Assembly (NCBI GenBank): GCA_019751875.1
Contig: JAIEMV010000002.1
Span: forward strand, 496,001 to 560,000
Length of the DNA stretch: 64,000 bases
Direction: 5' to 3'
From: Hyphomicrobium sp.
GTDB lineage: Bacteria; Pseudomonadota; Alphaproteobacteria; Rhizobiales; Hyphomicrobiaceae
The notes beneath the pieces were generated by a model. It was not told the DNA's origin. It saw nothing but the letters and a program-made list of their open reading frames with translations, and made no database searches. Positions 54,870 to 63,920 of the stretch are shown here, in pieces; position 1 is the stretch's first letter, and each line of letters begins with the position of its first letter. The position numbers were made by a program, and so were the translations under genes.

Positions 54870-57800
54870 TCAGCCGGCTTCGCGGAAGGCGCGGGCGGTT
54901 TCGAGGTCGACGGAGACCAGCTGAGAAATGCCGCGTTCGGCCATGGTGACGCCGAAGAGGCGGTTCATGCGCGCCATGGTCATTGGATGATGGGTGATGA
55001 CGAGGAAGCGGGTCGCGGTCTCGGTAGCCATTTTTTCCATGAGCGTGCAGAACCGATCGACGTTGGCGTCGTCGAGCGGGGCGTCGACTTCGTCGAGCAC
55101 GCAGATGGGCGAGGGGTTGGTCAAAAAGACCGCGAATATCAACGACAAAGCCGTCAGCGTCTGTTCGCCGCCGGAGAGGAGCGAGAGCGTCGCGGGCTTT
55201 TTGCCCGGGGGCTTCGCGATGATTTCCAGGCCGCCTTCGAGAGGATCCTCCTCCGATTCTACCATTTCGAGGCGCGCTTCGCCGCCACCGAAAAGCGTGG
55301 TGAACAGGCGCTGGAAGTGGCCGTTGACGGTAATGAAAGCCTCTTCGAGGCGCTTTTTGCCTTCGCGGTTCAGTTGTCCGATTGCGGCGCGGAGCTTTGC
55401 GACCGCCTGCTGGACATCGGCCTTCTCGGTTTCCATCGAGCTGATTTGCTCAAGGAGGACAGTCAACTCATCGTCAGCCTGGAGATTGACGCCGCCAAGG
55501 CGTTCCCGGTCGGCTTTGAGGCGCTGCAACTGACGGTCGATGTCGAGAAGCGGGGGCAGGGTGGCGCCGCGTTCGATCCCCGCCAGTGCGAGGCAGTCGT
55601 CTGGAGCAACCTCGAACGTCTCGCGGATGCGGCGTGATTCCTCCTGACGGCGGGCGCGGGCATTTTCGAGCCGCGCTTCGATGCGGGCACGGCCCTCGCG
55701 CGCTTCGGAAACTTGGGCTTGAGCGGCGCGCAGCGCTTGGATCGCTTCGCGCAGCGCGGTGTCGGCGAGGGCGAGCTTGTCGGCAGCGGCCTGGCGGTCG
55801 CTTTCGGCGGCGCTGATAGCGGAAAGGATCGCGCTACGGCGCTCGGCGATCTGTTCGGGAAGGTCGGCCAGCGTGTCGAGTTCGGCGCGGGTCTCAGTAA
55901 GGCGCTCTTCCAAGCTCTTGATCTGCTGTTCGGCGCCATGCTGGCGGGCCGTCCAGCGGTCGCGGTCGGCGCGCGCGGACGTCTGGCGCTCGGCGTTGAG
56001 TTGGCGTTCGCGGCGTAGGGCTTGCAGCTTTCCGCGTGCCTCGCCGGCGGCACGGCGAGCGGCTTGTGCCGTCTCGTGCGCGGCGTTGGCGACGGGTTCA
56101 AGGTTTTCAGATTTGGCTTCGTCGTCGCGCGCGGCCTCTGTTTCCGCCAGGCGGGCCCGGGCCTCGCTGAAGTCAGCTGCAAGTCGTTCCTTGGCTTCGG
56201 CGACGGCTGCGAGCTTGGCCTCGGTTTCTCGGGCCATCTTCTCGATGACGGAGAGGCGATTGCGGGTTTCGCCGAGTTCGGACTGCGTCTTGCGCCACTC
56301 CGCTCGCAGCGTGCGCTCCACGGTCTGCGCTGCGGCGTGCGCTTCAATAGCAGCTGCCTCGGCATTCAGAAGCGTGCTGGCATCGGCGCGGGCTGCATGT
56401 TCGCGCTCCTCGATCTCAGCCATGCGGTTGCGTTCGGCGAGGCGCTGGGCGGCAAGCGTGGCGCCACCACTGGCGGCAACGTAGCCGTCCCATCGCCACA
56501 AGTCGCCATCGACGCTGACGAGACGCTGGCCCGCGGCAAGGTTCTGCTGGAGGACCGGACCGCGTTCGTGCGGCACAACACCGATTTGAGACAAGCGGCG
56601 CTGAAGCTCGGGCGGGGCATCGACATAGCGGCTCAGAGGCTCGACGCCGTGCGGCAAGGCGGGGTCGATCGCAGTTTCAATGTGGAGCAGACGCCAGTGG
56701 ACCGGCGCATCGTCCGCGACAGGCGCAGTGAGGTCTTCGCCAAGGGCCGCCCCCAGTGCCGCTTCATAGCCGGGCGTGACGCTGATTTGATCGACAATGG
56801 GCGGCAGGTCGTCGTCTCGAACCGGGATCAAGAGCTTGGCGAGGGTCTCGCGCTCGGTTTTGAGATTGGAGAGCAGGAGACGCGCCGAGGCGGCTTCATC
56901 GCGATGCCGATTGGCGGCCTCGGCAGCGGCGGTGACCTGTTGTTCGGCCTCGTGGATCTCGCGTTCGAGTTGCGCGGAGCGCTCGGTGAGAAGGTGGCCT
57001 TTTTCCGTCGTCTCCTGAAGTTCGACCACATCGGGCGCGCGGCCCTGGATGTCACGCATTTGCGCTTCGAGAGAGGCGGCTTGCCGTTCGAGGCGGGCAA
57101 CGGCGTCGCGGCGTTCGGCGACTGCGGTCTCGAGAGAGCGGCGGCGGGCACGCTGTTCGGCGGCACGGTGGGTGATGTCGGCGAGCGATTTTTCGGCGGC
57201 GTCGAGCTTCTGTTCGAGTTCGGTGAGTTCGGCGGCTGCTTTATCTTCGGCGGCAACGGCACCGTTTTCGGCCTCGATGAGGGTTGCCAGATCGTTGTCC
57301 AGTCGGGCCAGAACATCACGGGCTTCGGAGATGGCGTGAGCTTCGCGGGCGATGTCGCGTTCGAGCTGCGTCCGGCGGTTCACGAGTTCGTTCGTGCGCT
57401 GGCGGGCGCGTTCGGCCTCCTTTTCGAACGTCTCCTGTTCGATCTTGAGGCGGCCGAGCGCGGCGCCCTTTGCGGCTTCGGCGTCGCGCAAGGGCGGGAG
57501 GTGTTCGGCGAGCTCAGCCTCCGCTCGCAGCGCGCGTGACTCGGTTTCAGTGGCGAGACCCAATCGCGCTGTCGCGTCGGTGAGGTTTTTTTCTTCCTGG
57601 TCGACGAGAGCTTGCGCTTCCGCCCAGGAGAGGTGGAAAACGAGCGCTTCGGTGCGGCGGATATCGCCGGAAAGTTCCTTATAGCGGCGGGCCTGGCGCG
57701 CTTGGCGTTTCAGGCTTTCGATTTGGGACGAGAGGCCGCCCATGATGTCGCCAAGGCGGGCGAGATTGTTCTCGGCGGCCTTGAGGCGAAGTTCGGCTTC

Positions 57801-58334
57801 GTGGCGACGGCTATGGAGACCGGCGATGCCGGCGGCGTCTTCAAGAACGCGGCGGCGCTGTTCCGGCTTGGCGTTGACGATCTCGGAGATCTGGCCCTGA
57901 CGAACCAGCGCGGGCGAGCGCGCGCCCGTCGCTGCGTCTTCGAACAGGATCTTGACATCGCGTGCGCGAGCTTCCTTGCCGTTGATGCGGTAGGCGGAGC
58001 CTGCTTCGCGCTCAATGCGGCGGGTGATTTCGATGATGTCGTGATCGTTGAATTCGGCAGGCGCCTTGCGTTCGGCGTTGTCGAGGAAGAGCGTGACTTC
58101 GGCAGAATTGCGGGCCGGGCGGGTGTTGGTGCCGGAGAAGATCACGTCGTCCATGGCGGCGGCGCGCATCGACTTATGCGAGGTCTCGCCCATCACCCAG
58201 CGAAGCGCTTCGAGCAGATTGGATTTGCCGCAACCGTTGGGGCCGACGACGCCCGTCAGCCCGGCCTCGACGATGAGGTCGGTCGGTTCGACGAACGATT
58301 TGAAGCCCAAGAGCCTCAGGCGGTTGATCTTCAT
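54870..58334 (-). CDS. smc: Chromosome segregation ATPase SMC
   Basis: 1154 residues, full length. N-terminal Walker A is GPNGCGKSNLLEALRWVMG (about 31-49); long coiled coils with a central hinge (about 500-640; EDLTAPVADDAPVHWRLLHI, LWRWDGYVAASGGATLAAQR) follow; the C-terminal ABC signature is LLSGGEQTLTALSLIFAVFL and Walker B is PICVLDEVDAPLDDANVDRF. It condenses and segregates the chromosome with ScpA and ScpB, which are not in the window. It is the last gene of the dciA-dsbA-dsbA-smc run. Confidence 0.97.
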   Translation of the reverse strand: MKINRLRLLGFKSFVEPTDLIVEAGLTGVVGPNGCGKSNLLEALRWVMGETSHKSMRAAAMDDVIFSGTNTRPARNSAEVTLFLDNAERKAPAEFNDHDIIEITRRIEREAGSAYRINGKEARARDVKILFEDAATGARSPALVRQGQISEIVNAKPEQRRRVLEDAAGIAGLHSRRHEAELRLKAAENNLARLGDIMGGLSSQIESLKRQARQARRYKELSGDIRRTEALVFHLSWAEAQALVDQEEKNLTDATARLGLATETESRALRAEAELAEHLPPLRDAEAAKGAALGRLKIEQETFEKEAERARQRTNELVNRRTQLERDIAREAHAISEARDVLARLDNDLATLIEAENGAVAAEDKAAAELTELEQKLDAAEKSLADITHRAAEQRARRRSLETAVAERRDAVARLERQAASLEAQMRDIQGRAPDVVELQETTEKGHLLTERSAQLEREIHEAEQQVTAAAEAANRHRDEAASARLLLSNLKTERETLAKLLIPVRDDDLPPIVDQISVTPGYEAALGAALGEDLTAPVADDAPVHWRLLHIETAIDPALPHGVEPLSRYVDAPPELQRRLSQIGVVPHERGPVLQQNLAAGQRLVSVDGDLWRWDGYVAASGGATLAAQRLAERNRMAEIEEREHAARADASTLLNAEAAAIEAHAAAQTVERTLRAEWRKTQSELGETRNRLSVIEKMARETEAKLAAVAEAKERLAADFSEARARLAETEAARDDEAKSENLEPVANAAHETAQAARRAAGEARGKLQALRRERQLNAERQTSARADRDRWTARQHGAEQQIKSLEERLTETRAELDTLADLPEQIAERRSAILSAISAAESDRQAAADKLALADTALREAIQALRAAQAQVSEAREGRARIEARLENARARRQEESRRIRETFEVAPDDCLALAGIERGATLPPLLDIDRQLQRLKADRERLGGVNLQADDELTVLLEQISSMETEKADVQQAVAKLRAAIGQLNREGKKRLEEAFITVNGHFQRLFTTLFGGGEARLEMVESEEDPLEGGLEIIAKPPGKKPATLSLLSGGEQTLTALSLIFAVFLTNPSPICVLDEVDAPLDDANVDRFCTLMEKMATETATRFLVITHHPMTMARMNRLFGVTMAERGISQLVSVDLETARAFREAG

Positions 58335-58424
58335 TCGATTATAGTCTCGGACGCAACGTGGGCGCTTCGGAATACCAACAGATGCATTATGCGGATGCAG
58401 TGCACCCGATCGAGGCGGCTCTGT

Positions 58425-59225
58425 CTAGCGCGCGGGGGCCGCGTTCGCAGTGGCGGCGGGACGCCCGCTCAAGAGCGGATCGACCTTGCTGCGGATCTCG
58501 GCCATCGTCAGCGTGCTCTTCACCCGTTGGTTCTGGATGAAGAAATTCGGCGTTCCGATGATGCCGAGCGTGCGGCCCCGGTCTTTCACGCGCTTCAACG
58601 CGTCAATCATGGCCTGATTCTGCAAGCAGCGATCGAATTCGGGGCGCGTTACCCCCACCTGATTCGCCACGGCGAAAATGGGATCAAGGCGGACTTCTTG
58701 AGATACCCATGAAGCCTGCTGTTCCAGGAACTTGCCGTAGAGCGTGAAATACTGGTCGGGCGCGGCGCAGCGAAGCGCGATCGTGGCCGTGCCGGATGTT
58801 TTCCCAATCGGGAATTCGCGCAGCACGAAGCGGACTTTTCCCGTGTCGATGTATTCGCGCTTCAGTTGCGGGAATACGTCCCGGTGGAATGCGCGACAGT
58901 GCGGACACGTCAGCGACATGTATTTGATGATCGTAACCGGAGCGTCGTCGCGGCCAAGGACCATCTCCGGCAAATCGGGGCTCGGGGCGATGACATCGGC
59001 AAGCGTCGGGTTCTGGATGATCTGGCGTGCGCCCGCGGTGGGATCGGGTATCTCGTTCAGCCCACCGATGCCGCTTGACGGGGCATCAGCCGTGACCGCC
59101 GCCGTCCCGGCCGAACTGCCGCCAATCGTCGGCGCACCAGAGTTGGTGCAGGCCGCGAGCGCGAGGGCCGCAGCCAGCGGCACGAGGATAGTCAGTCGAT
59201 GGCCTCGTGCCGCGTTCAGGCTCAT
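58425..59225 (-). CDS. DsbA-like thiol oxidoreductase, lipoprotein
   Basis: 266 residues. The leader ends in a lipobox (LAAALALAACTNSG), so it is likely a periplasmic lipoprotein. The thioredoxin-fold redox site is SLTCPHCRAFHRDVFPQLKR (C-P-H-C), with the cis-Pro loop in IGTPNFFIQNQRV. It overlaps the upstream dsbA-like gene by four bases (ATGA). Such proteins introduce disulfides into exported proteins; the exact clients are unknown. Confidence 0.9.
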   Translation of the reverse strand: MSLNAARGHRLTILVPLAAALALAACTNSGAPTIGGSSAGTAAVTADAPSSGIGGLNEIPDPTAGARQIIQNPTLADVIAPSPDLPEMVLGRDDAPVTIIKYMSLTCPHCRAFHRDVFPQLKREYIDTGKVRFVLREFPIGKTSGTATIALRCAAPDQYFTLYGKFLEQQASWVSQEVRLDPIFAVANQVGVTRPEFDRCLQNQAMIDALKRVKDRGRTLGIIGTPNFFIQNQRVKSTLTMAEIRSKVDPLLSGRPAATANAAPAR

Positions 59226-59899
59226 TTCAGCAGCGGTTCCAATGTCTTGTCGAAGCCTTCGATAGTCGGCGGCTCGGTCAGCTTCTTGCCGTTGATGTAG
59301 AACGAGGGTGTGGCGTTTACGCCAAAGGTTTCAGCGGCGCGCGTCCGAATGGCGGTCAGCTTGTCGAGCAGCGCCTGGTCGGTCAGGCACTTGTCGAAGC
59401 TTTCCTGGGTGAAGCCGGCCTGTTTGGCAATCTCGAACAGCTTCGGTGTGGGGTTTTCTTTCACGTAGGCCCAGTCTGCCTGGGTTTCGAACAGGGCGCT
59501 GATCATCGGCAGCGTCTTTTCGCCACCGGCGCAGCGGGCGAGCATGGACGCTGCGAACGCGCGGGGATCGAGCGGGAACTCGCGGAAAACGAGCCGGACC
59601 TTGCCGGTGTCGATGTATTTCGTCTTCAATTCCGGCAGCACCTTGGTGTGGAACTGCTTGCAGTGGCCGCAAGTCATTGAGGCATATTCGACGATCGTCA
59701 CCTTGGCGTCGGGGTTGCCCATGACGAGGTCAGGCAATTCCGGCTGGTTCATCAAGGCTTCGACGGCAACTTCAGTGGGGCCGTCACCGGGCCGGGCGAG
59801 CAGGGGTTGCGTGGCAGCGGCGAGGGCGATTGCGCCGACCCCGCCGAGCGCGAGGGCCGCACGACGGTCGATTCTGAAAAGATTGAGGAAAGTCTTCAC
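59222..59899 (-). CDS. DsbA-like thiol oxidoreductase
   Basis: 225 residues. The N-terminus (NLFRIDRRAALALGGVGAIA) has a twin-arginine-like pair before a hydrophobic stretch, so Tat or Sec export is possible. The redox site is SMTCGHCKQFHTKVLPELKT (C-G-H-C), followed by FREFPLDPRAFAASMLARCA and the cis-Pro loop NATPSFYINGKKL. Together with the next gene it forms a tandem of two DsbA-type proteins that probably act in periplasmic disulfide formation. Confidence 0.9.
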   Translation of the reverse strand: MKTFLNLFRIDRRAALALGGVGAIALAAATQPLLARPGDGPTEVAVEALMNQPELPDLVMGNPDAKVTIVEYASMTCGHCKQFHTKVLPELKTKYIDTGKVRLVFREFPLDPRAFAASMLARCAGGEKTLPMISALFETQADWAYVKENPTPKLFEIAKQAGFTQESFDKCLTDQALLDKLTAIRTRAAETFGVNATPSFYINGKKLTEPPTIEGFDKTLEPLLK

Positions 59900-60040
59900 G
59901 GGCGGCTCCTGATCGATCCACTCTTGGCGCGCTCGGCGCCTGATCGATGATGTTCAGGCCCGTAACACGCGGTCACCGCCGCATTAAGGCAAAAAGCATC
60001 TAAATGCCAACTGAATAGCCCGTAATGCGGACGGGCATGG

Positions 60041-60619
60041 TCAGGTGCGGCAGGTCGCGCCCCTTACGCCGGCTTCCATGCGAGCCAGAGCGCGCGCCAG
60101 CGGATCATCGGGCAACGTCGCGTGCTGCGGCTGGGCTTGCGGCTTCGTTACTGACCTTGAAGCGGCAATCGCATGGGCGGGCAATGGAGCCTGAAGGATG
60201 CGCAGTTCGGCAATGGCGCGGTAGCCGAAATAGGCGTTGATGCGCTCGATAATCTGGCGGGCCCCGTATTCCACATCGAGCGCGCGGGCAGGATCGACGC
60301 GGAGGACGAGCGTGGCACTTGGGCGGGAGCCACTTTCCTGAGCAAGTTCAGCCGTCTCGAAACCTTGCGGCCATTTCAGCCGCTCAGGCGTGGTCCATTG
60401 CGCAAGGTCGGCGCCGGCGATGCGGGGCCAATCCATGATCAGGGAGGCTGTGGAAAAGCCAAACTTTTCGAAAGCTTTACGGGTCAGCCCCGGAACGAAC
60501 GCTCCAACGGACTTGCTTGCAGGTCCACGGCCGCGCGACAGCGACGGGGCGAGCCGCGCGCGGACGATGGTGCCGCTCCAGGCGGGCGAAGGCGGGGTAT
60601 TGCGGTTCGGCCTCGCCAT
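60041..60619 (-). CDS. dciA: DciA (DUF721) replicative helicase loader
   Basis: 192 residues from the ATG at 60619 with GAGG seven bases upstream; an ATG at 60646 has none. The DUF721 domain is VGAFVPGLTRKAFEKFGFST, IMDWPRIAGADLAQWTTPER, LKWPQ and LVLRVDPARALDVEYGARQI. DciA proteins load DnaB in bacteria without DnaC or DnaI. The C-terminal tail is Pro/Gln/Arg-rich and disordered. It is divergent from mutY and leads into the dsbA and smc genes. Confidence 0.92.
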   Translation of the reverse strand: MARPNRNTPPSPAWSGTIVRARLAPSLSRGRGPASKSVGAFVPGLTRKAFEKFGFSTASLIMDWPRIAGADLAQWTTPERLKWPQGFETAELAQESGSRPSATLVLRVDPARALDVEYGARQIIERINAYFGYRAIAELRILQAPLPAHAIAASRSVTKPQAQPQHATLPDDPLARALARMEAGVRGATCRT

Positions 60620-60640
60620 GTGTGGTGCCTCTTTTTCGTG

Positions 60641-60711
60641 GCGCAAGGCGACTCCGCTTGCGCGGAGCCGGCCGCCTTGCGCGAATTATGCGGAGCCGGC
60701 CGCCTTGCGCG
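60641..60711. repeat. Hairpin element copy 3 with partial duplication
   Basis: Arms GCGCAAGGCG (60641-60650) and CGCCTTGCGC (60673-60682) pair perfectly around a core ACTCC...GGAGCCGGC (60651-60672). The 22 bases 60662-60683 recur 28 bp further on at 60690-60711, so the right half is partly duplicated. It lies in the divergent dciA/mutY leader region. Confidence 0.75.
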
Positions 60712-60799
60712 GGAGTGATTTGCGAAGTCGGTTTGCGCGGGACCGCGCGGTCATTACCCTATGAAAGCTGATTCGCGTTTGCAGCGAAGGGGGAGCGAC

Positions 60800-61906
60800 G
60801 TGACGTTCGTGGCCCGAAAGCAACTGCCGCTCCGGCCGGCCGGTCCGGACACCGTCGAAGCTTTGCTCGCGTGGTACGACGCAGAGCGGCGCGATCTACC
60901 GTGGCGCGCGAAGGGTCGGAAGAAGCAAGACCCCTATCGTGTCTGGCTGAGCGAGATCATGCTTCAGCAGACGACGGTGAAAGCTGTCATTCCCTACTAC
61001 GAGAAATTCGTGGAGCGCTGGCCCACGGTCGGCAATCTCGCGGCAGCACCACTCGACGACGTTCTCGCGATGTGGGCGGGGCTTGGGTATTACTCGCGTG
61101 CGCGCAATCTGCATCAGTGTGCCGTTGCCGTGGCGGCGCGGGAAGACGGTCAGTTCCCACGGAGCGAGGCTGAACTGCTTGAACTGCCTGGCGTCGGGCC
61201 CTACACGGCGGCGGCAATCGCAGCCATCGCATACGGCGCGCCAGCGACACCGGTGGATGGAAACATCGAGCGCGTGGTGGCGCGGCTGTTTGCGGTGACG
61301 CATCCGCTGCCGGGAGCCAAGCGCGAGATCAAGCGGCTGGCGGCGACGCTCACTCCGGCGAAGCGCGCCGGGGATCACGCGCAGGCGATGATGGATCTGG
61401 GCGCGACGGTGTGCACGCCGCGGCGGCCGTCATGTCTCATGTGCCCGCTTCAGCAGGATTGTCATGCGCATGCGCGCGGCATCGCCGAGACGCTGCCGAA
61501 GAAAGCGGTGAAGGCAGAGCGGCCGGTGCGGTATGGCACGGCTTTCCTCGTGTTGCGCGAGGATGGTGCGGTGCTCTTGAGGAAGCGCCCTGCATCAGGG
61601 CTACTCGGCGGCATGCTGGAAGTGCCGTCGACGGACTGGTCGGATACGATGATCGCAGCCGATATGGCGATGGCCGGTGCGCCCGTACGGGCCGATTGGT
61701 GGCCGATGCCCGGCGGTGTGGTTCACGTTTTCACACACTTTAGATTGGAATTGCAGGTTGTGCGCGCGATCGTGCCACCGGAAACGCCGCTAACGTTCTG
61801 GGCCGAGCCGGATCGGTGCCTTTGGGTGCCGCGTCGGGATCTGCACAAAGCAGCGCTGCCGTCCGTCATGCGCAAGATCATCGCGCATGCATTGAAAGAA
61901 CAGTGA
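60800..61906 (+). CDS. mutY: A/G-specific adenine glycosylase MutY
   Basis: 368 residues from GTG at 60800 with AAGGGGGAG just upstream; an in-frame ATG at 60761 would add 13 residues without one. It removes adenine mispaired with 8-oxoguanine. Key parts: LQQTTVKAVIPYYEKFVERW, the helix-hairpin-helix LPGVGPYTAAAIAAIAYGAP with the catalytic Asp in VDGNIERVVARLFAV, the 4Fe-4S ligands CTPRRPSCLMCPLQQDC (spacing 6-2-5) and a C-terminal NUDIX-like domain (LVLREDGAVLLRKRPASGLL) for 8-oxoG recognition. Its stop codon touches the stop of the response regulator gene on the other strand. Confidence 0.95.
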   Translation: MTFVARKQLPLRPAGPDTVEALLAWYDAERRDLPWRAKGRKKQDPYRVWLSEIMLQQTTVKAVIPYYEKFVERWPTVGNLAAAPLDDVLAMWAGLGYYSRARNLHQCAVAVAAREDGQFPRSEAELLELPGVGPYTAAAIAAIAYGAPATPVDGNIERVVARLFAVTHPLPGAKREIKRLAATLTPAKRAGDHAQAMMDLGATVCTPRRPSCLMCPLQQDCHAHARGIAETLPKKAVKAERPVRYGTAFLVLREDGAVLLRKRPASGLLGGMLEVPSTDWSDTMIAADMAMAGAPVRADWWPMPGGVVHVFTHFRLELQVVRAIVPPETPLTFWAEPDRCLWVPRRDLHKAALPSVMRKIIAHALKEQ

Positions 61907-62533
61907 TCACCCTGGTGCGCGTGGCGACATCCGTTCCAGCGAGATGCGGATGAGATCTGCCGTGCGCTCAACGCCCAGCTTTTCTTTGAGACGGGTGCAG
62001 GTGTTGGCGACAGTCTTGTACGCTATGCCGAACGTGATCGCGATTTCATTGAGGCTCTTGCCTTCGCCGAGAAGTCGCAAAATTTCCGTCTCGCGATTGC
62101 TGAGCGAACTCAGCGGGTCGCCCTCGACAGGATTGAGAACCATGTCGCTGGCAAGGCGCTTGTCGATGTAGCGGCGGCCGGCCGATGCTGCCTTCACGGC
62201 TTCGATGAGTTCATCGGCGCTGGCACTTTTGCCGACGAAGCCCAAGGCGCCGGAACGCAGAGCGCGATTGGCGTAAGCCGGATCGGCATGCATGGAAAAC
62301 ATGACGACGCGAGCCTCTTGATCGGCACTGCGCAGACGGGTGAGAAGTTCGAGACCGCTGCCGCCGCCCAAATTGATGTCGAGCACGACCACAGCCGGCT
62401 TCTCGCGCATGTAAACGTCAAAGCCCTCTTCGGCCGTGCCCGCTTCGGCGACGACGCTGTCGGGGAGAAGCGAGAGGAGGCGGCGGACGCCTTGGCGAAC
62501 GATATCGTGGTCGTCGATAATCAGTAGCTTCAT
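61907..62533 (-). CDS. NarL/FixJ-type response regulator
   Basis: 208 residues from the ATG at 62533. Receiver domain: LLIIDDHDIVRQGVRRLLSL with the acidic pair, phosphoacceptor Asp in VVVLDINLGGGSGLELL, Thr/Ser switch in VVMFSMHADP and Lys in GFVGKSASADEL. LuxR-type HTH: LSNRETEILRLLGEGKSLNE, IAITFGIAYKTVANTCTRLK. It is the partner of the histidine kinase upstream (63920-62547) on the same strand, 13 bases apart. Target genes are unknown. Confidence 0.94.
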   Translation of the reverse strand: MKLLIIDDHDIVRQGVRRLLSLLPDSVVAEAGTAEEGFDVYMREKPAVVVLDINLGGGSGLELLTRLRSADQEARVVMFSMHADPAYANRALRSGALGFVGKSASADELIEAVKAASAGRRYIDKRLASDMVLNPVEGDPLSSLSNRETEILRLLGEGKSLNEIAITFGIAYKTVANTCTRLKEKLGVERTADLIRISLERMSPRAPG

Positions 62534-62546
62534 TGTCAGTTCAAGC

Positions 62547-63920
62547 TCATTGCAGTGTTTGAGTGGAAGGTGCGACGGGCGCTGCGCCGCCGCCGGGGCC
62601 TTTGAGCGGGATGGAAACGCGGACCTCGACGCCTGTTTTTTCGCGGTTATCGACGATCGATAGATGACCGCCGAGAAGCTTTGTACGCTCCTGCATGCTG
62701 ATGACGCCGAGGCTGCCAGCGTTGAGTGCGGTTGTGCGCGCGCCGCCGTCGTTGGAGACGACCGCTTCGATCGTTTCGCCGGTAAGCGGTCCAATGCGAA
62801 TGGCAATGTGCTTGGGCTTTCCGTGCTTCAGAGCGTTCAAGACGGCCTCGCGCACGATCGCCAGAAGGGCGATGTCGATTTGCGGCTGCGAGGTTTTTCT
62901 CGGGGCGTCGAGGGTAAACTGGACATGCGGGTGCCGGGCCTTGAGGGGGGCCAGCATGTTTTCCAGCGCGTTGGCGAGACCGAGATCCAAAACGAGGCCG
63001 GGGCGCAATTGCCAGAGGATGGATCGGACTTGTTCCTTGACCTGCGAGACGGCGTCTTGGATCGAGAGTGCGCGTTCGGTGAACTTCGGCTCACTCTTCT
63101 TTTCAGCGAGATCACGGATCGTCGTCGCATCCACGTCGATGGAGAACAGGAGCGGGCCGACTTCATCGTGCAGGTCGCGGGCGAGGCTGGCGCGTTCCTC
63201 TTCCTGTACGGCTTCGAGCTGAGCGTCGAGCTTGCGGTTTTTTTCCTGCGTGTCGGCGAGCAAAGCGGACATGCGGTTGAAGCCTGTGGCGAGGCTTTGC
63301 AATTCCAGTGGGCCGGAGACGGGCAGTTGTTCACCGACCGCGCCATGGCCGGTGCGCTCGAACGCTTCAAGAAAGCGCGCAAAGGGGCTCAACGCGTAGC
63401 CGAGCAGCGCGGAGAGGATGGCAAGCGTCAGCAGGCAGAAGAGCAGGATCGTCGTCAGGTGGAGGCGAACGTCGCTCCAGACCTCACCGGCTTCGTTGCG
63501 CGGATCGGCGGTGACCAGGATATGCTGTTGGAGTCGCGTTCCCGATGGCCAGTCAACGCGGGCGGTGAGTTCCCGAGGGGCGAGCGCGCGGTAGAACCAT
63601 GACGGCATTCCGCTCTGTACGGGGGCGGGTGTGGACGACTGGAGCGTCGTGCCGTCTGATGCTTTCAGTTCGACGCGGACATGGCGGCTTGCATCGAAGG
63701 TGCGGACGAGGCGTCCGACCTGGCGCGATTCAGAAGGTGAGCCTTCGATGTCCTGCAGGGCGACGCGGATAGTCCGCTGAGCCGCAGACAGCGTGCTCTG
63801 CAGTTCGACTTCGACCTTGTGCATCGCGTGCCAGTAGGTCAGCACCGCGCTGACTGAGAGCGTGCTCAAAAGAATGGCGGCAATGGCAAGGATGAGGCCG
63901 AGCCTCAAGGATATGCGCAA
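62547..63920 (-). CDS. Membrane sensor histidine kinase (NarX/HisKA_3 type)
   Basis: 457 residues. Two TM helices (LRLGLILAIAAILLSTLSVS and TTILLFCLLTLAILSALLGY) frame a periplasmic sensor of about 130 residues. HAMP-like linker, then the dimerisation/phosphoacceptor helix with His in ERASLARDLHDEVGPLLFSI, then the HATPase domain (N-box REAVLNALKHGKPKHIAIRI, G-box GSLGVISMQERTKLLGG). The signal is unknown. It precedes the response regulator in one operon; nothing upstream of it is visible within the window. Confidence 0.94.
   Translation of the reverse strand: MRISLRLGLILAIAAILLSTLSVSAVLTYWHAMHKVEVELQSTLSAAQRTIRVALQDIEGSPSESRQVGRLVRTFDASRHVRVELKASDGTTLQSSTPAPVQSGMPSWFYRALAPRELTARVDWPSGTRLQQHILVTADPRNEAGEVWSDVRLHLTTILLFCLLTLAILSALLGYALSPFARFLEAFERTGHGAVGEQLPVSGPLELQSLATGFNRMSALLADTQEKNRKLDAQLEAVQEEERASLARDLHDEVGPLLFSIDVDATTIRDLAEKKSEPKFTERALSIQDAVSQVKEQVRSILWQLRPGLVLDLGLANALENMLAPLKARHPHVQFTLDAPRKTSQPQIDIALLAIVREAVLNALKHGKPKHIAIRIGPLTGETIEAVVSNDGGARTTALNAGSLGVISMQERTKLLGGHLSIVDNREKTGVEVRVSIPLKGPGGGAAPVAPSTQTLQ

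Noticed and set aside
54738..57539. Long glycine-rich plus-strand frames
   Set aside because: Antisense shadows of the smc coiled-coil coding sequence.
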